Shown here: piece by piece, positions 18,008-28,150 of the stretch
How positions within the stretch are numbered: position 1 is the stretch's first letter
Layout of the letters: each line of letters begins with the position of its first letter
Assembly: GCA_963663285.2 (NCBI GenBank)
Contig: CAXXNI010000002.1
Span: forward strand, 1,984,001-2,048,000
Source of the DNA: CAXXOK01 sp963663285
Lineage (GTDB): Bacteria > Bacillota > Clostridia > Christensenellales > Aristaeellaceae
Length of the DNA: 64,000 nt
Reading direction: 5' to 3'
Position numbers and translations under genes: made by a program
Notes under the pieces: model-generated
Databases searched by the model: none
Told to the model about the DNA's origin: nothing
What the model saw: only the letters and a program-made list of their open reading frames with translations

Positions 18008-18778
18008 TTGAAGACAACACTTGGACGCATCCGCCGCGCTGATCAGGACTATCATTTAATCGATCCGGGCGACCGGGTGGCCGTCGGCGTCAGCGGTGGT
18101 AAAGATAGCCTGTTGCTGCTGTATGCGCTGGCAATGTACCGCCGCGTGCGAAAATACGATTTTACACTGCAAGCCATTATGCTTACCACCGGCAAAACCG
18201 AGCCGGACACGGCTGCAATCGAAGCCTTCTGCCAATCGCTGGATGTGCCGATCGTCGTACGCTATACCGATTTATACCAGATTCTCTTCGAGCTGCGCAA
18301 TGATAGAAGTCCTTGCCCGCTGTGTGCCAAAATGCGCCGTGCAATGCTGTGCGACATGAGTAAAGAACTGAACTGTAATAAACTCGCACTTGGGCATCAC
18401 CGGGAAGATGTGCTGGAAACCCTGCTGATGAGCCTGATTTTTGAGGGGCGCTTTCACACCTTCCACCCCAAAACGTATATGAGCCGTACGGATATTACCG
18501 TTATCCGCCCGATGGTATATATGCCGGAAAAAGAGGTAATCCACATGCAGCGGCAACTGGATCTGCCTGTTCTGGCCAGTACTTGCCCCGCCAACGGGCA
18601 TACGAAGCGCCAAGAAATGAAAGAGCTGCTTTTGGAACTGGCGAAACGCTATCCACATTTGCAGGAAACCATGCTTTCCGCGCTTAAGAACGATCATCAA
18701 TACAGTCTATGGGAAAAAGAAACCAAGGGTGCCGTTCCCGAAGAGACTGAAACTACTTGTGAATGTCCAGAAGAATAA
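18008..18778 (+). CDS. TtcA-like PP-loop ATPase, tRNA 2-thiolation family
   Basis: Predicted tRNA-modifying enzyme that adenylates a base and inserts sulfur. The PP-loop is SGGKDSLLLLYAL (~30-42). CPLC at ~100 together with the Cys in STCPANGHTKR are the three positions used by TtcA-type proteins to hold a [4Fe-4S] cluster. The conserved LGHHREDVLETLLMSLIFEG follows CPLC. About 256 residues. The start is TTG 18008, with AAAGGAG upstream; no ATG is available. It could thiolate a base other than C32, as in relatives of TtcA. Monocistronic, followed by a long hairpin. Confidence 0.82.
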   Translation: MKTTLGRIRRADQDYHLIDPGDRVAVGVSGGKDSLLLLYALAMYRRVRKYDFTLQAIMLTTGKTEPDTAAIEAFCQSLDVPIVVRYTDLYQILFELRNDRSPCPLCAKMRRAMLCDMSKELNCNKLALGHHREDVLETLLMSLIFEGRFHTFHPKTYMSRTDITVIRPMVYMPEKEVIHMQRQLDLPVLASTCPANGHTKRQEMKELLLELAKRYPHLQETMLSALKNDHQYSLWEKETKGAVPEETETTCECPEE

Positions 18779-18860
18779 ACAAGCGTACAATCTGTTTTAT
18801 CCTTACATTCATTAAAAACCACTTGTGCCTTCGACCATAGATGCCGCAAGTGTCTATATA

Positions 18861-18914
18861 GCATCAATAAGCCGCCCGCCGGAATAACATTTCCGGCGGG
18901 CGGCTTATTGATGC
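18861..18914. terminator. 24-bp perfect hairpin, possibly bidirectional terminator
   Basis: The arms at 18861-18884 and 18891-18914 are fully complementary around a 6-base loop. It lies between the ttcA-like gene (plus) and the VanW/G5 gene (minus). No strong T-tract follows on either side. Confidence 0.6.
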
Positions 18915-19096
18915 TACTGCTCTACTTTACAAACCGTAACTCTGCTTTATAACGCGGCAGCGCACGCAATCACCCTGCGCTTACCGGTTCTGTTCCGTTC
19001 AGCATTGCGGTGACAAACACTTCACGAATGCCACGACCGCCACACAATTATACCGTAGTCTGCGGGTCAATGCGCTTTTGCAAATTCTACGGAGTT

Positions 19097-20716
19097 CTAT
19101 TCCACACCGCGCACTGTTACACCTACATAGATGCGCGCGGCACGGTTTTTGTAAGTACTGGTGGCAATTTTGGTACGTTCGGTTTGCACGCCATCCACAG
19201 TCGTTACCAGATACGTGTCCACCACATGGCCTTCGCTGGCTTCGATCACTGTTTTTTCTTCATCGGTGTAAGTAACGTACTTCGCCTTCGTATCCTCGAT
19301 GATTTCCGGCTCGGAGGGCTTGGGCAGCGTTTCCACGACTTCCGTTTCCAGCGAATAGCTGGTCGTTCCCAAATCCAGTCCGTAAATACGTACTTCGCAC
19401 AGGTAACGCTTGGAGTTGGATGGATCGGTAATCACATGCGCCGCCATGTAGATATTGCCGCCGCTCGTATTTTTAAAGCCGAAATCCACCTCATGTCCGC
19501 GCGTGTCGCTCACCGTCGCATCCTCGCCCAGATTGGTGTAGGATACGGGGGTAGAGTGTGCGGTGTGGTCGATAATTTTCATACCGGCCTGTACGGCGGC
19601 AAGGTACACGGTGGTGCTGGCCTGGCACACGCCGCCGCCCCAACCGGTAACCAGTTCGCCATAGCTGTATTCAAAAGCCTGATAAAACCCGTTTTTCTGC
19701 GTTCTTCGGCCAACCACATCGTTAAAGGAGAATTTATCGCCGTTGGCCAATACCATACCGTTGATATGGGAGAAGGCTACGCCGATATTGGCGTTACGCG
19801 CTTCGGTGGAATGGCTATCGATCGGCGTAACGGCACGGAAACGAAGCGAATAATTTTTTTGCAAGTCGGCAACAGTTACGGACGGTAGCACATCATCCGG
19901 TTCCACCAGCACTTCACCGCTGGTGAAGGTTGCCACCATCTGCAGTATCTGCTCGCGCAGCACCTGCACATTCAGCTCCTTACCCACCACTTCGCGCTGG
20001 AACGTAAACGGCTGCGTCGTATTATCCGGGTTAAAACCCAGCATCACGGCATCCTGCGGGGCGACATATGCAGCCCGCGCCAGCGTAACCAGAATACTGT
20101 CGATTGCGGATGTGTCTCCGCTTTGCTCCACGCTGGAGAACGCGTATGTCGTCGCCTTAGCGGCTTCTATCTCATCCTTCAGTTCAAAAATATCTTTCCG
20201 CTCGGTTGCGTCGGTGTCATGCCCAATTTGCCAGGCAGCTAACAGCGCTTCGGATGGATCGCTGCTGATGCCCAGTGTCTGAGCTGTAATATCTTTGTAC
20301 TCCCCTGCGGAGTTTTTCAGCCGCACATACCAGGAGTTCAGTTTATCGTTTATTTGCTTTTGTACGGCGCTGGAGCCTTCGTCCCACGTCATGCCGGAAA
20401 GGTTAATACCGTCCACATAAATATTATCCACAAACACGGAAGTATACGGCCTGACATCCGCCTGCGTTTTCCAAATATAGATGCCCGTACCCGCGCCCGC
20501 CAGCACCAAAAGCATCAGGAATACTTTAATCAGCTGCCACCGCATTGATTTTCTTTTACGCGGCGGTTTCTGTGCCGGTTTGGAGTTTCGCACAGGTTGC
20601 TTTGCTTTTTTCCCCCTGGCCGCTTGTGCGCCGGTTGGCATGGCGTAACGCCAGTCCTCGGCCTGCTGCCTTGCGACGGTTGTGTTCTCCGGGGGTTTAT
20701 AGCCTTGTGTGTACAT
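19097..20716 (-). CDS. Membrane-anchored VanW/G5-domain cell-wall protein
   Basis: About 539 residues. A Pro/Lys-rich cytoplasmic head (~1-75) is followed by one membrane segment (IKVFLMLLVLAGAGTGIYIW), a PG_binding_4-like region beginning near YVDGINLSGMTWDEG, a VanW domain (ARNANIGVAFSHINGMVLAN, GWGGGVCQASTTVYLAA) and a C-terminal G5-like domain ending in KNRAARIYVGVTVRG. This order is common in Clostridia and is thought to bind peptidoglycan. ATG 20716 has AAGGAG 8 bases upstream; the frame extends to 20788. The enzymatic role of VanW is unknown. Confidence 0.83.
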   Translation of the reverse strand: MYTQGYKPPENTTVARQQAEDWRYAMPTGAQAARGKKAKQPVRNSKPAQKPPRKRKSMRWQLIKVFLMLLVLAGAGTGIYIWKTQADVRPYTSVFVDNIYVDGINLSGMTWDEGSSAVQKQINDKLNSWYVRLKNSAGEYKDITAQTLGISSDPSEALLAAWQIGHDTDATERKDIFELKDEIEAAKATTYAFSSVEQSGDTSAIDSILVTLARAAYVAPQDAVMLGFNPDNTTQPFTFQREVVGKELNVQVLREQILQMVATFTSGEVLVEPDDVLPSVTVADLQKNYSLRFRAVTPIDSHSTEARNANIGVAFSHINGMVLANGDKFSFNDVVGRRTQKNGFYQAFEYSYGELVTGWGGGVCQASTTVYLAAVQAGMKIIDHTAHSTPVSYTNLGEDATVSDTRGHEVDFGFKNTSGGNIYMAAHVITDPSNSKRYLCEVRIYGLDLGTTSYSLETEVVETLPKPSEPEIIEDTKAKYVTYTDEEKTVIEASEGHVVDTYLVTTVDGVQTERTKIATSTYKNRAARIYVGVTVRGVE

Positions 20717-20845
20717 TAGCGCGGCTCCTTCTGCGTTAGAAAATGGCGGGGTTGATTCTTTGGGTAACTTCTGCGGCCTCATCGGCAAAATCAGATCGTT
20801 TAGTTTATAGTAGCGTTTGATTCTGTATATTACTGCTGCGAGAGA

Positions 20846-21724
20846 TTATTCTTTTCTGCGGGTGTTTGCGCGCATTGCGTCGGTCAGCGCTTGCAAATCG
20901 CTTTCCCATGTATTCCATCCGGGTGGCAACCCGCCCAGCTTAACACGAGTTCCGTGGTCGCCGTGAAAATCGCTTCCGCCGGTAACCAACAGGTTCCGGC
21001 GCACGGCAATCCCTTGCAGCCAGCGGATATCCCGGCGAGATGCTGATGGATGAAAGACCTCTATGCCGCTTAGCCCGTCCGCTTGCAGCGACTGTATCAG
21101 TGCTTCCAGCAGGTTGGGGGGTAGCTGCATCCGCACCGGATGCGCCAACACCGGCACCGCGCCAGCCTGCTTCAGCAGGGCAACCGCTTCTGCGGCCGTC
21201 AAGTGCTTTAGCGGCACATACGCTGGTTTACCGGGGGTTAAATACCGGACGAAGGCCTGCTCCATGGTATTCACGACACCTAAGCGAATCAGTCCCCGTG
21301 CGATATGGGGCCGCCCGCAGGCCATCCCGGCATCGTCATCGGCCGGAAGCCAATCCGGCGGTATGGAAATACCCAGCTTTGCAAGCGCCGCAAGCATCGC
21401 TTTGCCCCGCTCCTGGCGGTTCTCCCGTACCTTTCGCAGCACGGCTTGCAACGCCTCGTTTTGCGGGTCTGCCCCATAGCCTAAAATGTGGGTGCGCCCT
21501 TCGGCGCCTGCGCTCAACTCCAGCGATGGCAGAAAAGCAATTTTCTGCCCGTCTTTGTTCGCGCTGTCCACAGCGGCTTGCATGGGTTCAAGTCCATCCG
21601 TCGTATCATGGTCACATAGCGCTATAACCCGTACTTGTTTACGTAATGCCAGCGTGCACAGCGCCGCCGGGGATAAAACCCCGTCGCTGTAAGCGCTGTG
21701 CACGTGCAAATCAATTAATGTCAC
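20846..21724 (-). CDS. PHP-domain phosphoesterase
   Basis: Metal-dependent phosphoesterase of about 292 residues, of the family containing 3',5'-nucleoside bisphosphate and RNase AM-type enzymes. Metal ligands are visible in DLHVHSAYSDG (~5-15), CDHDTTDG (~37-44), the Glu in PSLELSAG, HPVRMQ and GGSDFHGDHG near the C-terminus. Its ATG overlaps the ftsH stop codon (21721-21724), so translation is coupled to ftsH. The exact substrate is not shown by the sequence. Confidence 0.85.
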   Translation of the reverse strand: MTLIDLHVHSAYSDGVLSPAALCTLALRKQVRVIALCDHDTTDGLEPMQAAVDSANKDGQKIAFLPSLELSAGAEGRTHILGYGADPQNEALQAVLRKVRENRQERGKAMLAALAKLGISIPPDWLPADDDAGMACGRPHIARGLIRLGVVNTMEQAFVRYLTPGKPAYVPLKHLTAAEAVALLKQAGAVPVLAHPVRMQLPPNLLEALIQSLQADGLSGIEVFHPSASRRDIRWLQGIAVRRNLLVTGGSDFHGDHGTRVKLGGLPPGWNTWESDLQALTDAMRANTRRKE

Positions 21725-23718
21725 GGTTCAACAAACGGCTCCTGATCGTTCTCCGGTTCGGGTCCGTCCATAGCCGGTTTAAACGCTGGCGTTGGAATCG
21801 GCGTTTCTTCCGGTTCGGGTTTCGGTGCTGGCTTTACTTCCACAGGCGGCAGGGGTTCGCCATTCATTACGGCTTCAAACTCCTTGCGGCTCAGGGTATC
21901 GCGTTCCAGCAGCGCTTCGGCAACGTTGGTCAGCTTTTGGCGGTTTTCCGTTAAAATACGCTGTGCGCGCACATAGCACATATCCACAATCCGCTTGACT
22001 TCCGCGTCAATTGCTGCTGCACTCTGCTCGCTGTATTCGCGGCTCTGGCCAAATTCCATACCAACGAATACTTCCTGATCGCTGGACAGGTATACAGTGC
22101 CCAGCTCGCTCATACCAAACTGCGTTACCATGCGGCGCGCAAGCTCCGTCGCGCGTTTCAAGTCGCTGGAAGAGCCGGTGTACAGGTCGTCCAGCGCTAC
22201 CTTCTCGGCGGCATGGCCGCCCAGTGCCATAGTGATGATGCCCAGCAGCGCCGTCTTGCTCAGGTTATCGTTCTCTTCCGCAGGCAAGCTGAGCGTGTAA
22301 CCGCCCGCTTGACCACGCGGTACGATAGTGACCAAGTGCACATCGTCGCACTCCGGCAGAAGATTGGCGATAACGGCATGCCCTGCTTCGTGGTAAGCCA
22401 CGGTATGCTTGTCGCGCGGGGTAACCTTATGGCTCTTCTTCTCCGGCCCCATCTGCACGCGGCTGATGGCGTCCACCAGATTCTGCTGGTTGATCTTCTT
22501 GCGTTTGTCACGCACGGCCAGAATCGCCGCTTCATTCATTACGTTTTCCAGATCAGCGCCGGTCGAGAACGGCATACGCTTGGCGACGTTTTCAAAATCA
22601 ACGTCGTTATCCAAGGGCTTCCCGCGGCTGTGCACTTTCAGGATGGCGACACGTCCCTCCAGATCGGGATAGTTCACCGTTACCTGCCGGTCGAACCGGC
22701 CGGGACGCAGCAACGCCGGATCCAAAATATCACGGCGGTTGGTCGCGGCCATGACAATAACGCCTTCGTTGATGGAGAAGCCGTCCATTTCCACCAGCAA
22801 CTGGTTCAGCGTTTGTTCGCGCTCATCATGCCCGCCGCCGAGACCCGCGCCGCGGTGACGGCCAACAGCATCGATTTCATCAATGAATACGATCGCCGGG
22901 GAGGCTTTTTTTGCCTGATCGAATAGATCGCGTACGCGACTGGCGCCGACGCCCACGAACATCTCCACAAAGTCCGAACCGCTGATGGAGAAAAACGGCG
23001 CGTTCGCTTCGCCCGCGACGGCTTTTGCCAGCAGCGTTTTACCGGTACCCGGAGGGCCCACCAGCAAAACACCCTTGGGAATCCGCGCGCCCATATCGGT
23101 ATAGGCTTTGGGGTTTTTCAGGAAATCAACCATTTCCTGCAATTCTTCTTTTTCTTCATTCGCGCCCGCGACATCCTTGAAGGTCACTTTGTTCTTGGAC
23201 GGATCGCTCATACGGGCATGGGATTTGCCAAAGTTCATCACCTTGCTGTTTCCGCCGCCCTGACGCGCGATAATGAAGTACCAAAGACCCATCGAGATCA
23301 GGATGATCACGATAAACGGCAGAAACTCCGCATACCACGGGGTTACGATCGGCGCACGGTACTGCAACGCAAAGCTGAAGTCCGCCACGCTAACCTCATC
23401 ATAGCTTTTACCCAGCTGCGTAGCCGTAATCTGCCGTACGGTATCGATAAAATCACTGCCGATGGTCGTTTCAAAATCGTAATTGCTTTCCGGGAAATCG
23501 GCTGTGGCGGTAGTGGTGTTCTTGTTCAGCCCCACCAGCGTCGTGCCGCGGATGGCGACCGCCTGCACTTCCTCATTTTGAATCTTTTCCAACAAAGCGG
23601 GATATTCGATACGCTTATTCACCGTTTGCCCAAACCCGCCGTTAAGCACTACGGCAATCAGTATAAATGCGGCGATGAGCACCACGTAGCCCATCATCCC
23701 GCGCTGCGTTTTTTTCAA
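21721..23718 (-). CDS. ftsH: ATP-dependent zinc metalloprotease FtsH
   Basis: Membrane-bound AAA+ protease that degrades membrane and regulatory proteins. Two membrane segments (~10-30 and ~125-145) flank an extracytoplasmic domain. The AAA+ core has VGPPGTGKTLLAKAVAGEA (Walker A), IVFIDEIDAVG (Walker B) and the second region of homology ATNRRDILDPALLRPGRFDR. The protease site is HEAGH. The C-terminal tail is Pro/Glu-rich. About 665 residues. TTG 23718 is chosen because AGGAGG lies 8 bases upstream and the product then starts in the normal place; the frame runs to 23808. Confidence 0.96.
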   Translation of the reverse strand: MKKTQRGMMGYVVLIAAFILIAVVLNGGFGQTVNKRIEYPALLEKIQNEEVQAVAIRGTTLVGLNKNTTTATADFPESNYDFETTIGSDFIDTVRQITATQLGKSYDEVSVADFSFALQYRAPIVTPWYAEFLPFIVIILISMGLWYFIIARQGGGNSKVMNFGKSHARMSDPSKNKVTFKDVAGANEEKEELQEMVDFLKNPKAYTDMGARIPKGVLLVGPPGTGKTLLAKAVAGEANAPFFSISGSDFVEMFVGVGASRVRDLFDQAKKASPAIVFIDEIDAVGRHRGAGLGGGHDEREQTLNQLLVEMDGFSINEGVIVMAATNRRDILDPALLRPGRFDRQVTVNYPDLEGRVAILKVHSRGKPLDNDVDFENVAKRMPFSTGADLENVMNEAAILAVRDKRKKINQQNLVDAISRVQMGPEKKSHKVTPRDKHTVAYHEAGHAVIANLLPECDDVHLVTIVPRGQAGGYTLSLPAEENDNLSKTALLGIITMALGGHAAEKVALDDLYTGSSSDLKRATELARRMVTQFGMSELGTVYLSSDQEVFVGMEFGQSREYSEQSAAAIDAEVKRIVDMCYVRAQRILTENRQKLTNVAEALLERDTLSRKEFEAVMNGEPLPPVEVKPAPKPEPEETPIPTPAFKPAMDGPEPENDQEPFVEP

Positions 23719-23813
23719 TCCTCTGTCCTCCTTGCGTTCGGCGGACCCTGGCCCCCGACACACGATTGCTGCATCTGATATTGACAACTCTATATTTAGA
23801 GCTATCAAAAACG

Positions 23814-23822
23814 ATTATACCA
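23814..23822 (-). promoter_or_regulatory. Extended -10 promoter of ftsH
   Basis: TGGTATAAT on the minus strand is an extended -10 element (TGnTATAAT) about 95 bases before the ftsH start. No good -35 is present, as is usual for this class. Confidence 0.5.
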
Positions 23823-23966
23823 TAGTATATCAACAAATTCCAACCCATAAACCGTAAATTCAGCCTTGTAAATTGAAATGTGAAGATTTACAAACGTCGA
23901 TATATGAATCCTTTCCCCGCAAATCGTATTGTTTTTGTATTTCGTGCGTTTGAATACCCGGGATGT

Positions 23967-24000
23967 AAAAAGAACCTTCCGGCGAAAGCCGGAAGGTTCT
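23967..24000 (-). terminator. Rho-independent terminator of the PFOR gene
   Basis: AGAACCTTCCGGC and GCCGGAAGGTTCT form a 13-bp stem with a GAAA loop. The A-tract at 23967-23970 gives U residues for minus-strand transcription. Confidence 0.88.
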
Positions 24001-24019
24001 TTGCTTAGCGTAGGTTTGC

Positions 24020-27000
24020 TTATTCCGCCAGGTTCTTGTACTTGGCGTACTTCTCCATGGCGTCTGCTTCGTTCTGCGTAAACAGACCCTGCGCAACGTC
24101 CGGGAAGGTCTTGGACAGAGAAGCGTAACGGATTTCGCTCTTGAGGAAATCCTGATAGCCGCCCTTAGGCTCTTTGCTGTCCAGCGTCAGGGGGTTCTTG
24201 CCCTCAACTGCATTTTCCGGATTGTAGCGGTACAGCGTCCAGTAGCCGCAGTCCACGGCCTTCTTGATCTCCGCCTGCGACAGACCCATGTTGATACCAT
24301 GGTTGATGCAGGGAGAGTAAGCGATGATGAGGGACGGGCCATGGTATGCCTCGGCCTCTTTCATAGCCTTGAGGAGCTGCTGCGGGTTGGCGCTCATGGC
24401 GACGGACGCAACGTATACGTAGCCGTAGCTCATGGCCATCATGCCCAGATCCTTCTTCTTGGTGCGCTTGCCGGCCGCGGCGAACTTGGCCACGGAGCCG
24501 GTCGGCGTCGCCTTGGAAGCCTGGCCGCCGGTGTTGGAGTATACTTCGGTATCCAGCACGAGGATGTTAACATCCTGGTTCTGGGCCAGTACGTGGTCCA
24601 CACCGCCGTATCCAATGTCGTACGCCCAGCCGTCGCCGCCGATAATCCAAACGGATTTCTTGGTCAGCATATCGGCATCAGCCACAACCAGACGAGCCAG
24701 AGTGCAAGCTTCGCAATCGCAGCCTTCTACAATGCCGTCTTTGCAGGCAGCCAGCAGTTTTTCGCCGGCGGCCTTGGAAACTTTCGCGTCGTCCATGCCT
24801 TCCAGCCACTCTTTACCGGCTTCCTTGATCTCAGCCACGGCGTAATCCACGGCGATCAGGGCTTTCACGGTATCAGCCAGCTTGGCGCGGCGCTGGGTGT
24901 ATGCCAGGTTCATGCCGAAGCCGAACTCAGCGTTGTCTTCAAACAGGCTGTTCGCCCAAGCGGGGCCGTGGCCTTCGTCATTCACGGTGTAGGGGCAGGT
25001 CGGTGCGCTGCCGCCGTAGATGGAGGAGCAGCCCGTAGCGTTGGCGATCACCATACGGTCGCCGAACAGCTGGGTGGCAAGCTTCACATACGGGGTCTCG
25101 CCGCAGCCCGCGCAAGCGCCGGAGAACTCAAACAAGGGTTTGAGCGCCTGGCTGGCCTTGATGGAGTTAATCTCCTCGGGCCGCACTTCGGGAACCGTCA
25201 TGGCGAATTCCCAGTTGGCTTCCTGCTCGGTCTGGGTCTCCAGCGGTTTCATGACAAGCGCCTTGCCCTTAGCGGGGCAAGTATCCGCGCAGTTGCCGCA
25301 GCCGGTGCAATCCAGCGGGCTCACCTGTACACGGAACTGCAGACCAGCGAACTCTTTGCCGGTAGCATTCTTGGTTTTAAAGTTCTCGGGAGCATCCTTC
25401 AGCTTCTCGTCCGTTACATAGGTGGAGCGGATGGCGGCATGCGGGCAAACCAGCGAGCAGGTGCCGCACTGGATGCACTTGCTGATATCCCACTCGGGTA
25501 CCATTACGGCGATGCCACGTTTTTCATACATGGTGGTGCCGGTGGGCACATAGCCATCGGGGCTGAACGCGCTTACAGGCAGCTTGTCGCCTTCCTGCGC
25601 GAGGATCGGCTCGATAACATTGTCAAAGTACTCGTTCGCTTTTACCTTCACAGCTTCGGCGCCGGTGGTGGCCGTAGCCCACTCCGCGGGAACCGTGATC
25701 TCTTTCAGACCGCTGATGGCAATATCAATGGCATCCCAGTTCTTCTTAACAATGGCGTCGCCCTTTTTGCCGTAGGTCTTCTTGGCATAGGCTTTCATGT
25801 ACTCGTCAGCCTTGTCGTACGGAATCACTTCAGCCAGTTTGAAGAACGCAGCCTGCATGATGGTGTTGATGCGGTTGCCCATGCCTACTTTGACCGCCAG
25901 CTCAATCGCATCGATGTTGTAGAAGCGGATGTGCTTCTTGGCGAGCAGCTTTTTCATGCTGGCGGGCAGATGCTCATCCATATCCTCGGCAGACCACGGG
26001 CTGTTCAGCAGGAACACGCCGCCGTCTTTCAGGCTGGAAACCATATCGTAGTGTGTAACGTAGCTGGGGTTGTGGCAAGCCACAAAGTCGGCCGCGTCGA
26101 TGAGGTAGGTGCTTTGAATCGGCTTTTTACCGAAACGCAGGTGGCTGACCGTGAGGCCGCCGGACTTTTTGGAGTCGTAGGCGAAGTAGCCCTGCGCGTA
26201 CAGATCGGTGTGATCGCCGATGATTTTGATGCTGTTCTTGTTGGCGCCAACGGTACCATCGGAGCCCAGGCCATAGAACTTGCAGCAGATAGTGCCTTCC
26301 GGGGCGGTAACAATCTGCTCGCCCATGGGCAGGCTGGTGTTGGTTACGTCGTCTTCGATACCGACGGTGAAGTGGTTCTTCATTTCGCCGTCCAGATTAT
26401 CGTACACAGCTTTGATCATGGTCGGGGTAAACTCTTTGCTGCCCAGACCATAGCGGCCGCCGACAACCTTCACATCGTAGATGCCTTTTTCAAGCAGCGC
26501 GGTGCAAACGTCGGTGTACAGGGGCTCGCCCAGCGCGCCGGGCTCTTTGGTGCGGTCCAACACGGCCAGCTTTTTGCAGGTCGCGGGAATCGCATCAACG
26601 AAGCGGTCCGCGCAGAACGGACGGTACAGGCGAACCTTGATCAGGCCCAGCTTAGCGCCCTTGCTGTTGAGGTAGTTGATGGTTTCTTCAATCGTGTCGC
26701 AGCCGCTGCCCATAGCGATGATTACTTTATCCGCATCGGGTGCGCCAACATAGTTGAAGGGTTTGTATTCGCGGCCAACCAGCTTGCTGACCTTGCCCAT
26801 CACATCTTCCACAATCGCGGGAGCCGCATCATAGAACTTGTTGGCGGCTTCACGGTTCTGGAAATAGATGTCCGGGTTCTGGGCGGTGCCTGCCTGATGG
26901 GGATGATCCGGGTTCAGGCCGCGGGCACGGAAGGCTTTCACCTTGTCCCAGGGAACGAGGGGCTCAATATCTTTGTATTCAACCGCGTCGATCTTTTGCA

Positions 27001-27535
27001 CTTCGTGGCTGGTACGGAAACCATCGAAGAAGTGCAGGAACGGTACGCTGCTTTCCAGCGCGGACAGGTGGGCAATCAGCGCCATATCGGCGGCTTCCTG
27101 CACACTGTTGCTGGCCAGCATCGCAAAGCCGGTCTGGCGGCAAGCCATGGTGTCGGCATGATCGCCAAAAATGCTCAGGGCATGGGCGGCCAGCGCGCGG
27201 GCGCTTACGTGGAATACACCGGGCAGCATTTCACCACTGATTTTGTACATGTTCGGAATCATCAGCAGCAAGCCCTGGCTGGCAGTAAAGGTGGTGGTTA
27301 GCGCGCCTGCGGCAAGGCTGCCGTGCACGGCGCCGGCTGCACCAGCCTCGCTTTGCATTTCCTGTACATGTACGGTCTGGCCAAACAGGTTCTTCTGGCC
27401 TTTTGCCGCCCATTCATCCACAACCTCCGCCATCGGAGAGGAAGGGGTGATCGGGTAAATGGCCGCCACGTCGCTGAACGCATATGCAACATGGCTTACG
27501 GCGGTATTGCCGTCAACGGTCATCTTGATCGACAT
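24020..27535 (-). CDS. nifJ: Pyruvate:ferredoxin (flavodoxin) oxidoreductase
   Basis: Central anaerobic enzyme converting pyruvate and CoA to acetyl-CoA, CO2 and reduced ferredoxin. About 1171 residues, a single-chain PFOR of normal length. Domains in order: pyrimidine-binding domain I (YPITPSSPMAEVVDEWAAKG), CoA-binding and domain II regions, a two-cluster ferredoxin domain (CIQCGTCSLVCPHAA and CTGCGNCADTCPAKG, ~685-760), the proximal-cluster Cys in GACAGCGETPY, and the TPP region GGDGWAYDIGYGG with DTEVYSNTGGQASKATPTG. ATG 27535 has AAGGAGG 8 bases upstream. A perfect consensus promoter precedes it, which suggests strong expression. Confidence 0.97.
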   Translation of the reverse strand: MSIKMTVDGNTAVSHVAYAFSDVAAIYPITPSSPMAEVVDEWAAKGQKNLFGQTVHVQEMQSEAGAAGAVHGSLAAGALTTTFTASQGLLLMIPNMYKISGEMLPGVFHVSARALAAHALSIFGDHADTMACRQTGFAMLASNSVQEAADMALIAHLSALESSVPFLHFFDGFRTSHEVQKIDAVEYKDIEPLVPWDKVKAFRARGLNPDHPHQAGTAQNPDIYFQNREAANKFYDAAPAIVEDVMGKVSKLVGREYKPFNYVGAPDADKVIIAMGSGCDTIEETINYLNSKGAKLGLIKVRLYRPFCADRFVDAIPATCKKLAVLDRTKEPGALGEPLYTDVCTALLEKGIYDVKVVGGRYGLGSKEFTPTMIKAVYDNLDGEMKNHFTVGIEDDVTNTSLPMGEQIVTAPEGTICCKFYGLGSDGTVGANKNSIKIIGDHTDLYAQGYFAYDSKKSGGLTVSHLRFGKKPIQSTYLIDAADFVACHNPSYVTHYDMVSSLKDGGVFLLNSPWSAEDMDEHLPASMKKLLAKKHIRFYNIDAIELAVKVGMGNRINTIMQAAFFKLAEVIPYDKADEYMKAYAKKTYGKKGDAIVKKNWDAIDIAISGLKEITVPAEWATATTGAEAVKVKANEYFDNVIEPILAQEGDKLPVSAFSPDGYVPTGTTMYEKRGIAVMVPEWDISKCIQCGTCSLVCPHAAIRSTYVTDEKLKDAPENFKTKNATGKEFAGLQFRVQVSPLDCTGCGNCADTCPAKGKALVMKPLETQTEQEANWEFAMTVPEVRPEEINSIKASQALKPLFEFSGACAGCGETPYVKLATQLFGDRMVIANATGCSSIYGGSAPTCPYTVNDEGHGPAWANSLFEDNAEFGFGMNLAYTQRRAKLADTVKALIAVDYAVAEIKEAGKEWLEGMDDAKVSKAAGEKLLAACKDGIVEGCDCEACTLARLVVADADMLTKKSVWIIGGDGWAYDIGYGGVDHVLAQNQDVNILVLDTEVYSNTGGQASKATPTGSVAKFAAAGKRTKKKDLGMMAMSYGYVYVASVAMSANPQQLLKAMKEAEAYHGPSLIIAYSPCINHGINMGLSQAEIKKAVDCGYWTLYRYNPENAVEGKNPLTLDSKEPKGGYQDFLKSEIRYASLSKTFPDVAQGLFTQNEADAMEKYAKYKNLAE

Positions 27536-27682
27536 TGGTTGATCCTCCTTCAATTCTGTATCATTGAAAGCCGTTTGTCCTTGGCCGCACCGCGGCCACT
27601 CTACCCACCCGGGCAGACGTCCTTGCGCATGCCATTACGGCGGCGTGCAGCCGAAACAAACGGATAGCTCCAACATCCATAC

Positions 27683-27711
27683 ATTATAGGAACCCGCCCG
27701 AAAAATGTCAA
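27683..27711 (-). promoter_or_regulatory. Consensus sigma-A promoter of the PFOR gene
   Basis: On the minus strand, TTGACA (27711-27706) and TATAAT (27688-27683) have a 17-base spacer. Both hexamers match consensus exactly. Confidence 0.8.
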
Positions 27712-28106
27712 GTAAACAGGGCATAAAGGCAATACCGGAAAGCAAAGCGCCAAAAAGCCGGAAACCGTTTCCATGCCTGCCGTATACGTCGGCCGGCAAC
27801 CCGGCAACACAGCATGAAAGCCGTGCAAATTTATTCTTTTTTCATATTTGTATCCAATTTTATGCGTTTCCCCTGCCATGCACGTACCGAGTCCAAACGT
27901 CAAGTCAAGCCATATAACCTTCTCTTGCAAAAGCTCCGCGGAAACATTCATCAATTCTATCCTATTAAATATAATTTGCATACAATGATCTTTCTCCATA
28001 GAGAACATCTCCGCCTTGTTTTACTTCCCTTTTCACCCCAAAACCCGCCGGGAACAAATAAAACGAGGGCATCCGCTTTCATTTCAACATTTTTGCAAAG
28101 TTATGC
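27712..28106. other. Stretch without a recognisable gene
   Basis: An intergenic region between the divergent PFOR promoter and the tRNA promoter. Frames present here do not resemble any family and lack ribosome sites. Confidence 0.5.
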
Positions 28107-28135
28107 TGGACAAACCAAGATGCTTTTGTTATAAT
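28107..28135 (+). promoter_or_regulatory. Promoter of the tRNA pair
   Basis: TGGACA (28107-28112) and TATAAT (28130-28135) with a 17-base spacer; the first tRNA starts 15 bases further on. Confidence 0.75.
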
Positions 28136-28150
28136 ATCAAACGCTGACGC

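Noticed and set aside
24299..27301. 1000-residue plus-strand frame opposite PFOR
   Set aside because: Exact antisense of a clear PFOR gene; composition rich in Val, Gly, His and no family resemblance.
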